Assembly: GCF_003151075.1 (NCBI RefSeq)
Contig: NZ_CP029482.1
Location: forward strand, 3,472,001-3,536,000
Reading direction: 5' to 3'
DNA from: Pseudomonas sp. 31-12
Lineage (GTDB): Bacteria > Pseudomonadota > Gammaproteobacteria > Pseudomonadales > Pseudomonadaceae
Length of the DNA stretch: 64,000 nt
The notes under the pieces were generated by a model that did no database searches, was not told where the DNA came from, and saw only the letters and a program-made list of their open reading frames with translations. A program made the position numbers and the translations under genes. Shown piece by piece: positions 17,239 to 24,924 of the stretch; the first letter of the stretch is position 1; every line of letters starts with the position of its first letter.

Positions 17239-17934
17239 ATGGCAGCGCATCATAAAGAGAAACACCCAATAGACAACATTGGTTGGCTGCGCGCTGCCGT
17301 ATTGGGGGCCAATGACGGAATCGTTTCAACTTCAAGTCTGATTCTGGGCGTAGCCGCCTCTCACGCAACTCACAACAGCATCCTTATAGCGGGTGTCTCT
17401 GCTCTCGTCGCCGGTGCTATGTCGATGGCTACCGGAGAGTACGTTTCCGTGCAGTCCCAAGCCGACACGGAAGCGGCTGCCCTAGAGGCGGAGCGAATTG
17501 AGATTCAGGAAAATCCGAAGGGCGAGAATCGTGAACTGACAGGAATTTATGTTGAGCGAGGACTTGAGGTGCCGCTTGCAAAAGAAGTCGCGACTAAACT
17601 AATGGATCACGACGCCTTGGGGGCGCATGCCCGAGATGAGTTGGGAATCACCGATGCGATGAGTGCAAAGCCATTACAGGCTGCTCTTGCATCTGCGCTA
17701 AGCTTTGCCGTAGGTGCGGCACTACCATTACTCGTGGTCGTAGTAGTTCCACAAGAACATCTCATCCCAGTCATCGTCGTCGCGTCGTTGGTCTTCCTTG
17801 CTATCCTTGGCGGCTTGGCGGCCAAGGTCGGCGGGGCGAATATTAAAAATGGGGTTTTACGTGTGACTTTTTGGAGTGCGCTTTCGATGGCGGTGGCAGC
17901 AGGAGTCGGTACCCTGTTGGGAACCACAGTATAA
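17239..17934 (+). CDS. VIT1/CCC1-family iron/manganese transporter
   Basis: A 231-residue inner-membrane protein with five spans. The first carries the family motif GANDGIVSTSSLILGV (residues 24-39), then AGAMSMATGEYVSVQSQ, whose Met and Glu line the metal path. A charged Glu-rich cytosolic loop (residues 75-150) corresponds to the metal-binding domain of VIT1. It exports Fe2+/Mn2+ from the cytosol by analogy with VIT1/CCC1. GGAGAATTCCAGA precedes the ATG. Stands alone. Confidence 0.9.
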   Translation: MAAHHKEKHPIDNIGWLRAAVLGANDGIVSTSSLILGVAASHATHNSILIAGVSALVAGAMSMATGEYVSVQSQADTEAAALEAERIEIQENPKGENRELTGIYVERGLEVPLAKEVATKLMDHDALGAHARDELGITDAMSAKPLQAALASALSFAVGAALPLLVVVVVPQEHLIPVIVVASLVFLAILGGLAAKVGGANIKNGVLRVTFWSALSMAVAAGVGTLLGTTV

Positions 17935-18243
17935 TACCCGGAGCGGGTTCCAGAATTAAATTCTTGATGGTGAGAGTGGGCCTTTATACAAGGATGGAAC
18001 AGGGTTTATATATTTGAAGGCAAGAGAAAAGCAGCGCTGCCCCCACACACCTTTATCCGATAGGATGCCGCCGGTTTTTTCTTCTGTTTTCTTTAGCTTT
18101 TTAATCCCACAGGATTGAAAGCTGGAACAGAAGCTGAAACTGAAACGCAGGCCTTGGGGCCCATCCTATCAAGCATGCTAGCGCATGCCCCGACGCTACT
18201 GCTCGCCACGAAAACCTAGGCGGAGGCGGCATACGAATTGCAA
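17935..18243. other. Intergenic gap
   Basis: 309 bases after the VIT1 gene. I see a T-rich stretch near 18066-18105 and a small GCATGC/GCATGC palindrome near 18173-18188, but no gene. Confidence 0.4.
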
Positions 18244-18694
18244 TCAAGTTACCTTCACCAACCGGTATAAGTTTTGATACAAAAGGATCATTTCTCGGGT
18301 TTCACGACGTTCAGAATTTTCCTCTAAACCCTCACCCTGCACGTCGTGCTGCTCGAGCAATTCATCCTCTTCCTCGTGAACTTCCAGGACTGAGGATGGC
18401 ACCAGTTCCAGTACTCGGTTGTGACCACGTTCCGCGAACAAGCATGCGCCCTTGGCTGTGAGAACTATCGACTGCCGAGCTTTCAAGAACGAAAGGATTG
18501 TTTGTTGGCGACCTCGCGAGTCAACCAGCAACAACCGGGAACGGTGCGTGGCGTCCTCCCTAATCCACAATCCACAATCCACGCTCATCGCACTTTAAGA
18601 ACGTAGGCTGGTTTAAATTTGCCGACACGGCAGGATCGTTGCGGGCTTCGGTCAACTGATGAACCACACCTTTTTCCTTTTCTGTGAAGAGCAT
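18244..18694 (-). pseudogene. Unknown gene frameshifted by an extra 7-bp repeat
   Basis: Two overlapping minus-strand frames join into one of about 147 codons if one of three tandem GTGGATT units (AATCCAC on the plus strand, 18562-18582) is removed. Upstream part: starts MLFTEKEKGVVHQL at 18694. Downstream part: continues as WIREDATHRSRLLLVDSRGR to the TGA at 18244. The C-terminus is acidic (HEEEDELLEQ). I recognise no domain. Two units restore the frame; three break it, giving a TAG right after the repeat. It could be a switched-off, slippage-prone gene, a decayed gene, or an assembly error. Confidence 0.5.
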
Positions 18695-19033
18695 ACGGCC
18701 ATCATTGCAGCGAGTGACCAAGCAGGGTACTTATGACGAGCGCGAAGGCTTTCGGCCTTGGAATTACGTGACCTGCAGGGAGGACATTGAAGGCCAGGAA
18801 GTCTGGCGGATCAACGTCGAGGTGAAGCGTGGTGATTCCGCTTGCAGCGGCTGACCATGGGCTGGTGCAGGTTGCTGAGCACGAGGTCGGGGCGCGGATG
18901 ATGGCGGAGCGCCCAACGCAAAGATGAAATCAGGAATAAATACCCTTCGGCAGTCGTTAGTGAATGACCAACGCTGACGTGGGAGATATCCAGTTCAATT
19001 CGCGGATTGGGATGGGTGGTAAGCCGGCTTCAC
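18695..19033. other. Gap with a 46-codon open frame
   Basis: A plus-strand frame from GTG 18714 to TGA 18854 encodes 46 residues of protein-like composition (EGFRPWNYVTCREDIEGQEV); no ribosome-binding site or family is recognisable. The rest holds nothing I can name. Confidence 0.25.
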
Positions 19034-19594
19034 ATGTTTGATAAGGATGAACCCACCGTGCCTAGAATTTTGACTTCCCAGATAAGTGATACCGCACTAA
19101 ACGAGCGCAATGCCAGGATGTTCGGATCGCCAAAGGAGCGCCTGGATTTTTACCGAAGAGAGATTCAGTACGAAACCAGCATCTTGGCTAATCGAACTGA
19201 CGCCTTCTTGGCATCTCAGTCTTTTTTGGTCATCGCATTTGCCTCTTCTATGGGCAATCTCAACCCCGAATGGGGCAAGTTGTTCACGCTGGTAGTACCA
19301 CCGTTTCTTACGTTGCTTGGAGTGCTAAGTTCGTTGAATGCTTGGCCCGGTATTCGTGCGGCATACGACATTATCGGCCATTGGCATTTCAAGCAGAGCG
19401 AGCTATTGCATAGCGAGCCTGTAATGGGATTGGCTTATGACGAGTCGCCTTTATTTTGTGAAAGAGAGTCCACGCAAAAGGGGTATCGAAAGGCGTTGCT
19501 GTTTTCGGTGCGCACACCTTGGATCTTTGCGACATTCTGGATATTGCTTGGCATTTGGTCGGTTTGTATCCAAATCACAAATCCAGGTGCTTGA
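19034..19594 (+). CDS. Membrane protein of unknown function
   Basis: A 186-residue protein from the ATG at 19034; an upstream TTG at 19007 would add nine residues. It has an N-terminal soluble part with the helical segment SPKERLDFYRREIQYE, two spans near residues 62-105 (FLVIAFASSM; LFTLVVPPFLTLLGVL), an amphipathic middle, and a last span (PWIFATFWILLGIWSVCI). The layout resembles small RipA-like or SLATT-like membrane proteins, but I do not recognise a specific family. It lies 155 bases before the KaiC module with no sign of joint transcription. Confidence 0.65.
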   Translation: MFDKDEPTVPRILTSQISDTALNERNARMFGSPKERLDFYRREIQYETSILANRTDAFLASQSFLVIAFASSMGNLNPEWGKLFTLVVPPFLTLLGVLSSLNAWPGIRAAYDIIGHWHFKQSELLHSEPVMGLAYDESPLFCERESTQKGYRKALLFSVRTPWIFATFWILLGIWSVCIQITNPGA

Positions 19595-19749
19595 GACGTA
19601 AACAGAGAGGTAAACCCTTGCTGTTTGGGACTACTTTTCTTCAGCCACCTAGCAGGCTCCGAACATCATCAGCTCTGCGCCCAAATGAAAACTCGATCAC
19701 AGATTATAGGGTGTACCATCGATAGGTGCCCATCAAAAATTAGTGAGCC

Positions 19750-20184
19750 ATGTCCAGGGAAAGCGAAGAGGGCCGCCAGATCGTAGCTTCTCTGGCGCGC
19801 CGGGTCGGTGACATTGCTGATCTTGCAAAGACCGCCCACGCAATTATTTCAACCTTGCAGGATATGGACGCAGCCCTCAGGCCCATCATCGGCCAGCAAG
19901 GGGTTGTCGCGCTTTATCGCCGCAGCCTCCATCTGTGCGTTTCCAATCATCCGCGACTGGCCGGCACCTGTGACAGAGTGCAGGCAGGCATGGATCTGAT
20001 TGCCCTCAAATCCGTAATCGTTGAGCAAAGCGACGCCGATGCGCTCTTTTTCGGTGAAGTGTTGCTGACTACCTTTTACGCACTGCTGACCACGCTGATC
20101 GGGCCCTCGCTCACCGCACGTTTGCTTCGTGGTATGTGGGAACCTTTATTGAGCGACACCCCTTCGCAGGAAAATTCGCTATGA
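19750..20184 (+). CDS. Small protein of KaiC-like module A
   Basis: A 144-residue mostly helical protein of unknown family. Its TGA overlaps the ATG of the KaiC-like gene (ATGA at 20181-20184), so the two are translationally coupled. A paralogue of 140 residues stands in the same position in module B (31372-31794). Shared blocks are RPIIGQQGVVALYRRSL/APIIGQGGVLALYRRSV and the LIGPSLTARLL/FIGSSLSERLL end with SDTP near the C-terminus. The conserved coupling suggests a partner or regulator of the ATPase (inference). Confidence 0.75.
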   Translation: MSRESEEGRQIVASLARRVGDIADLAKTAHAIISTLQDMDAALRPIIGQQGVVALYRRSLHLCVSNHPRLAGTCDRVQAGMDLIALKSVIVEQSDADALFFGEVLLTTFYALLTTLIGPSLTARLLRGMWEPLLSDTPSQENSL

Positions 20185-21656
20185 GCACCAAAGTGACTAT
20201 CAACCGCCTGGCCACCGGTGTGCCAGGGCTAGACGAGGTGCTGGGCGGAGGACTGCCTGAGTTTTCGTTCAACCTGATCGCCGGCCCGCCGGGTTGCGGC
20301 AAAACTACCCTGGCGCACCAGATGATGTTTGCCCTGGCCACGCCCGAGCGCCCGGCGCTGTTCTTTACCGTACTGGGCGAGCCGCCGCTGAAGATGTTGC
20401 GTTATCAGCAGCAATTCGACTTTTTCGACAGCGAAGCGATCAACCAGTCGATCCGCTATATCAACCTGACCGACGACACCCTGGCCGGGAATCTGGACGA
20501 AGTGCTGCGGCGCATCGTCAGCGAGGTGGAGGCTTACTCCCCGGCGCTGGTGTTCGTCGACTCTTTCCGTTCGGTGGTGCTGGCCAGCCAGACTCAGGAC
20601 AACCCCAACAACAACCTGCCGCAGTTCGTTCAGCAACTGGGCATGTTGATGACCACCTGGCAGGCGACGACCTTCCTGATTGGCGAATACTTCAACGAAA
20701 CCGACACCAACCCGATTTTCACCGTGGCCGATGGCCTGATCTGGCTGCGCCAGAGCGTTCAGCGCAACTCGATGGTGCGCAAGATAGAAATCATGAAAAT
20801 GCGCGGACAGCCAACATTACCGGGGCTGCACACCTTCCGCATCGGCCCCTCGGGGATAAAGGTCTTCTCGCCTGCAGCGTCAAATCTGACGGAAGTGCCT
20901 CTGGAATTCCCGATCAAACGCCTGAAGATGGGTGTCCCGCAGCTCGACGAAATGCTCGGTGGAGGCCTACCTCGGGGTTATTCCTTGCTGGTGGCTGGGC
21001 CGTCGGGGTCGGGCAAAAGCATCCTGGCGGCGACGTTCCTGGCCGAAGGCGCACGCAACGGCGAAACCGGCGTCATCGCGGTGTTCGAACAACGGCCCAA
21101 TCATTTTCAAAATGCCGCCCTCATTCAATTGATCCAAAACGGTCAGGTCGGCTTGGTGGACAGTCGCGCACCGGACTTGTCCATCGACGAAATCGTGCAG
21201 TTGCTGCTCAGCGAGATCAGCCGACTGAAAGCCACCCGGGTGGTGATCGATTCGTTGTCGGGCTTCGAACTGGCGCTGGCGCCGACCTTCCGCGAAGACT
21301 TCCGTGAATCGCTGTCGCGTATGGTCACCGCGCTGACCAGTGCCGGGGTCAGTGTGCTGATGACCTCAGAGCTGGAAGACCGCTACACCGACTTGCGTTT
21401 CAGCCCTTACGGCACGGCATTTCTCACTGACGCGATCATTGTCCAACGCTATATCGAAGTAGAGAGCCGCTTACTGCGGATCATGGCAGTGGTCAAGTTG
21501 CGGGCCAGTGCCCACTCCGATGAGCTGCGCTTATACCGCGTCGATGAAAATGGCTTGCAGATTGGCGAAATGCTTCATGACCAAGAAGGTCTGCTCGGAG
21601 GCCGACCTACAAAGCGGATTTCAGGTGTACCACATCCAAGAGAAAAAAATGCTTGA
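20181..21656 (+). CDS. Two-domain KaiC-like RecA-fold ATPase
   Basis: A 491-residue protein with two KaiC domains. The first has TGVPGLDEVLGGGLPE and Walker A GPPGCGKTT (near residue 34), the second MGVPQLDEMLGGGLPR and Walker A GPSGSGKS (near 272). Each is followed by a Walker B-like hydrophobic strand (LVFVDSF; RVVIDSL). Length and layout match cyanobacterial KaiC and the KaiC-like proteins of non-clock bacteria, which link ATP status to stress signalling. No kaiA or kaiB is present; a histidine kinase follows instead. Start 20181 is chosen from the overlap and from the paralogue, which begins MNTKMTINRL. Confidence 0.93.
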   Translation: MSTKVTINRLATGVPGLDEVLGGGLPEFSFNLIAGPPGCGKTTLAHQMMFALATPERPALFFTVLGEPPLKMLRYQQQFDFFDSEAINQSIRYINLTDDTLAGNLDEVLRRIVSEVEAYSPALVFVDSFRSVVLASQTQDNPNNNLPQFVQQLGMLMTTWQATTFLIGEYFNETDTNPIFTVADGLIWLRQSVQRNSMVRKIEIMKMRGQPTLPGLHTFRIGPSGIKVFSPAASNLTEVPLEFPIKRLKMGVPQLDEMLGGGLPRGYSLLVAGPSGSGKSILAATFLAEGARNGETGVIAVFEQRPNHFQNAALIQLIQNGQVGLVDSRAPDLSIDEIVQLLLSEISRLKATRVVIDSLSGFELALAPTFREDFRESLSRMVTALTSAGVSVLMTSELEDRYTDLRFSPYGTAFLTDAIIVQRYIEVESRLLRIMAVVKLRASAHSDELRLYRVDENGLQIGEMLHDQEGLLGGRPTKRISGVPHPREKNA

Positions 21657-21665
21657 GCCCGACTC

Positions 21666-22693
21666 ATGAGTAATGTCGATGGCAAGAAAGAGCGTGAGAT
21701 CGCTAATGCCGCTAACGAGCTCTTCCTGCTTGGCCAGCCGTTGAAGCGCGCGCCGTGCTGGCAGCCTTGCAAAAAGAGTTGAGCGACGCTAGCAACCCGC
21801 TGGTGGACAGTCAGCAGATCGAGCAAGTGATTGAGGCCGATCAGCAGTTGGTACCGGCTAAACTCCTCGTGCAGTCAGACGCAGTAGTTGCCCCTCGTTT
21901 GGAAGAACAGCGGATGTATCAGGAACTGCGTGAGGCTAATGCGCAATTGGTCATAGCTGCGCTCAGCGCTCAAGACCTTCAAGCTGTAGCCGAGCGCGCA
22001 CTGAGTCAGCAAAAAAGCATACTGGCGACAGTGGCCCATGAGCTACGTAACCCATTAACACCTATCAGCATGATTGCAGAACGTATGGTTCGGATGCCTA
22101 GTGACGAACTGCCTCGAATGCGGGAGTTGATCGAGGGCCAAGTGCAACATATGTCACAGCTGGTCGACGATCTGCTGGACGTCTCCCGTGTCAGCACTGG
22201 GAAGTTGCGACTCAATCGCCGCGATGTCGACATGATTCAAGTTCTACGTGAGGCCATTGATGCGTGTCGCCCTTTAATGAGCGCACAGGAGCAGCGTTTC
22301 GACGCCCATCTTCCCGATGGCATCTTGATGGTAAATGGTGACCCGGGGCGCCTCGCGCAGATTATCCACAACCTTCTGGCGAATGCGGCTAAATACACCC
22401 CACCCCACGGTGGAATCGCACTGTCTTTAACAGTAGCGTCCGACGTTTTGAAGATAAAGATTTCCGACAATGGAATCGGTATTTCCGCTAAAGCACTCCC
22501 GTTTATTTTCGATCCCTATATTCAAGACGTGCATGCCGTCGGCTTCAATGGATCAGGCTTGGGCATCGGACTGACGGTCGTCCGCGAGTTGGTTGAGGCG
22601 CACGGCGGTAAGGTTACTGGTATGAGTGAGGGTGATGGCAAGGGTAGCGAGTTCGTGGTCACGTTACCGTTGGCGATCCATTCAAGCGGATAA
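21666..22693 (+). pseudogene. Histidine kinase of KaiC module A, apparent frameshift near the 5' end
   Basis: The main frame encodes HisKA with VAHELRNPLTPIS (His near base 22036) and HATPase_c (N box LLANAAKY, G1 DNGIGI, G2 GLGIGL), a soluble kinase. A start at ATG 21666 (MSNVDGKKEREIANAANELF) reads into TGA because of a CGCGCGC run near 21745-21753; removing one CG, or adding one base, joins it to the kinase frame (RAVLAALQKEL). If real, translation would need the GTG at 21755, which lacks a good binding site, giving 312 residues. Paralogous to the kinase half of the protein at 29184-30809. No receiver gene follows. Confidence 0.75.
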
Positions 22694-22866
22694 AAAAGGC
22701 GTGGACGCTGATTTATCTGAGTCCAGGGGCACGCGCCAGATCCCACCAGGCATTACGATGGCCGTCCTTCGCTATGGCTGTACGCGAATTCCTCTGCCAG
22801 GAGCACAGCGATGAAGAGCCCGCACCGATGATCGCCAACGGCATGTTAAAGCCAAGCCCACCGGAA

Positions 22867-22887
22867 GCTAGGGCGTAAAGCCCTAGC
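22867..22887. repeat. Perfect 8-bp hairpin after the Lys-rich gene
   Basis: GCTAGGGC and GCCCTAGC flank a 5-base loop. It is 13 bases beyond the stop of the minus-strand Lys-rich gene and may end its transcript, although no T run follows. Confidence 0.5.
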
Positions 22888-22899
22888 GGATAGCAGATG

Positions 22900-23139
22900 T
22901 CACTTTTTCTTTTTCTCCGGCTTTTCTGCCTTCTCTGATTTCTTAGCCTTTTCTGGCTTGCTATCAGCTTTTTTTACAGATTTCTTCGGTTCGGCATCTT
23001 TTTTCTTGTCTTTCTTTTCGGAGGATTTCGAAAGAGCCGAGGCAGCAGCTGATTTCTTTGCCGGTGATGACTTTTTGTCTTTTAATTCCTTGCTGGCTTT
23101 GGAAGCTTCACCTTTGCTTTTCTTCTCGTCTTTAGCCAC
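22900..23139 (-). CDS. Lys/Ala-rich histone H1-like basic protein
   Basis: A 79-residue low-complexity protein made almost only of Lys, Ser, Ala, Glu and Pro, ending in KPEKKKK. Composition resembles the C-termini of eukaryotic H1 and Pseudomonas AlgP/HctB-like proteins, which bind DNA non-specifically. The GTG at 23139 is chosen over a GTG three codons earlier because GAGAGG stands at proper spacing before it. It is unclear whether it binds nucleic acid in the cell. It lies between kinase A and a ParA remnant, on the opposite strand. Confidence 0.7.
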   Translation of the reverse strand: MAKDEKKSKGEASKASKELKDKKSSPAKKSAAASALSKSSEKKDKKKDAEPKKSVKKADSKPEKAKKSEKAEKPEKKKK

Positions 23140-23294
23140 GTTGCCCACCTCTCGGAGTATGCCGCTATTGGCAAATTGCCTGTGGGATTATCCACAAGCT
23201 GATCATTAGGAGAGCGCGTCTAAAAGCGGTTCAAATTATTTTGAAGCGTCGAGACAGGCTTTGGGTGATGGGCTTCCACCGCAATCTGGTGTAA

Positions 23295-23459
23295 GAGCTC
23301 ATTAAGGAAGGGTTGCCGATTCTCCCGGTGTATCTCGGCAACTCGGTTAAGATGCGTGAATCCAATGAGCGGTGCCTACCCTTGATTCATTTCGACAGGC
23401 ATCACAAGCTGACAGGCCAGTTCGTTGAGCTCTTGAATGTGTTGGAGGAAGCAAAGTGA
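23295..23459 (+). pseudogene. C-terminal remnant of a ParA-type ATPase
   Basis: Following an in-frame TAA at 23292, 54 codons read as the end of a ParA/Soj protein: LPILPVYLGNSVKMRESNER, then CLPLIHFDRHHKLTGQFVEL. The family tail normally has the pattern SVKxxESHxxxxPxIxxxxxHKxTxxF. The Walker motifs and the rest are gone. It hints that plasmid or island partition DNA once lay here. Confidence 0.6.
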
Positions 23460-23632
23460 ATCAGCGCTGCTCAATCTGACCTGTCTACCGCCACCGCAAT
23501 GCCCACCGATGACGCGGGCATTGAAAGATTTGGAAATAGTACATTCCATCGACTTGAAGCCGGGTGATCACAAACGCTGCTTAACTGAGATTGTCGTTTT
23601 CTCAGATCACTGTTCGAGCGGAGGAGAAAGGA

Positions 23633-24046
23633 ATGACTGGCAAAATGCGGGTGCTGTTTGTCTGCGCCAAGAATGATGTCCGTTCCCTGTGGGCAGAAGC
23701 GCTGCTTCGCCACACTGACTCCTCAAACTTCGAAGCTTTTAGTGCTGGCCTTGAGCCTGGTGAAGTTGATCCGACAACCTTGGAGTCTCTCGAGCACATA
23801 GGCATAGAGACCAATGGCCTGCGCAGCAAATCAATCGGTGAATTTGAGGGGCAGGAGTTCCATTACGTGATCACACTGTGTGACAGGTCTTCCGAGGAGG
23901 CAGCACGGATGCCGACCTCCGGCGAGGTCATCGTGTGGAGTTTTGAAGACCCGACGACCAGTGAGCGACATGAACCTTTTCGACATGCGCTTCAGGAGAT
24001 TCACGACCGGATTAAGATGTTTGTCACGGTAAAGACTAGGCAGTGA
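23633..24046 (+). CDS. Low-molecular-weight phosphatase/ArsC-like protein
   Basis: A 137-residue protein of the LMW protein-tyrosine-phosphatase fold shared by thioredoxin-coupled arsenate reductases. The phosphate loop is CAKNDVRS (residues 10-17), fitting CxxNxxRS. The acidic loop is WSFEDPTT near residue 103. The redox Cys pair of ArsC (about residues 82 and 89) is represented only by one Cys (ITLCDRSSEEA), so thiol-linked arsenate reduction is doubtful; phosphatase activity is an alternative. GGAGGAGAAAGGA before the ATG at 23633 sets the start. No ars genes are near. Confidence 0.8.
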   Translation: MTGKMRVLFVCAKNDVRSLWAEALLRHTDSSNFEAFSAGLEPGEVDPTTLESLEHIGIETNGLRSKSIGEFEGQEFHYVITLCDRSSEEAARMPTSGEVIVWSFEDPTTSERHEPFRHALQEIHDRIKMFVTVKTRQ

Positions 24047-24429
24047 AGATATGAGCGCTCAGCAAATTTATCTGCAAAAAGGATGAGCTGATTCGACTTC
24101 CATTTATGCATGCAACGTAATGTCTCGTGCCAACGAGCCTCAAACCCCGTAGCGTTTATTTCCGCCAGAAGTGATGCAGTAACGACCGACTCTTGGGCCG
24201 ATGAAGACACTGCCTGAAGAGCAGGAGCATGAGGAACCGTAGGCAGGCGTTTGCTTGCGAGGTGCTGTGCTGTTGGTTCCATCGGCGATTTTCGATCAGA
24301 GGCGACGGAGCAGTTCGATCCGCTGCAAAGGCTTTTGGATAAAAGCCATTGTTCCGGCTGACCGTCGATGCTGATTCGCACCCAATCATTACTCTTTTCG
24401 AAGACTTGAACCTCGTTACGATGAGTCAA
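24001..24429 (-). pseudogene. SH3-like domain fragment
   Basis: A minus-strand frame entering after a TAA at about 24473. Its first part reads like a bacterial SH3 domain (RNEVQVFEKSNDWVRIS, then EQWLLSKSLCSGSNC). The later part is less protein-like and overlaps the end of the ArsC-like gene. No start codon with a binding site is visible. A decayed periplasmic SH3 protein is the best reading. Confidence 0.35.
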
Positions 24430-24611
24430 CGGCGACTCGATTGCACGCTTTAGCCCGAAAGATTAGTGATGAATGTTCGGGGCGGGTGGGGAATATTTTT
24501 GAGGTGAGTGGCGATCACCTTGAGATCGAAAAGCGATTGAAAGAATTCGATGGGATTGGCCAGAAGACTGTTAAAATTTTCATGCGTAAAGTACGCAGGT
24601 TGCTAGCCTAA
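24375..24611 (+). pseudogene. HhH DNA-repair domain remnant (endonuclease III-like)
   Basis: A plus-strand frame opening after TGA 24372 and ending TAA 24609-24611. The sequence YDESTATRLHALARKISDEC and the hairpin FDGIGQKTVKIFMRKVR resemble the C-terminal helix-hairpin-helix part of small HhH-GPD proteins. It overlaps the SH3-like frame on the other strand for about 100 bases, so at most one of the two is original there. Confidence 0.35.
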
Positions 24612-24924
24612 TCGTACGTGCTCACCTCATGAGTTTGTACGCCCTCGTAGGTACGTTTTGTAAATTCGGATAATCATCGAGCGCAAGGCTGAGCACGTCT
24701 CTATCCTCAGGTTCGAGCTTCGGTTTGTGAATCACTCCAACTTCAGCGTCAAGTGGCTACCGCCTCATAGCTACCGATACACCGAGCCATTGAGGTCGAT
24801 CAACTGCTACCGCACCTATGGCACCCAACTGTTTGAATATTTGAGCCTACCGCCGCACGCGAATTTAAGTGTCAAAGGCGTAACCAAAGACTGGATGATG
24901 GAGGAGAGCAGCAGCGATCTAAGT
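24612..24924. other. Gap beside the GGDEF-EAL gene
   Basis: 313 bases. A GTG-started 68-codon plus-strand frame (24727-24933) is open but has no recognisable domain or binding site. Nothing firm. Confidence 0.3.

Noticed and set aside
18173..18188. GCATGC-type palindrome as an operator
   Set aside because: Short, isolated and not next to a promoter or gene start.
20294..21307. 337-codon plus-strand frame within the KaiC-like gene
   Set aside because: Another frame of the KaiC gene; composition is Arg/Gly/Pro-rich without motifs, as expected of a G+C-rich shadow.
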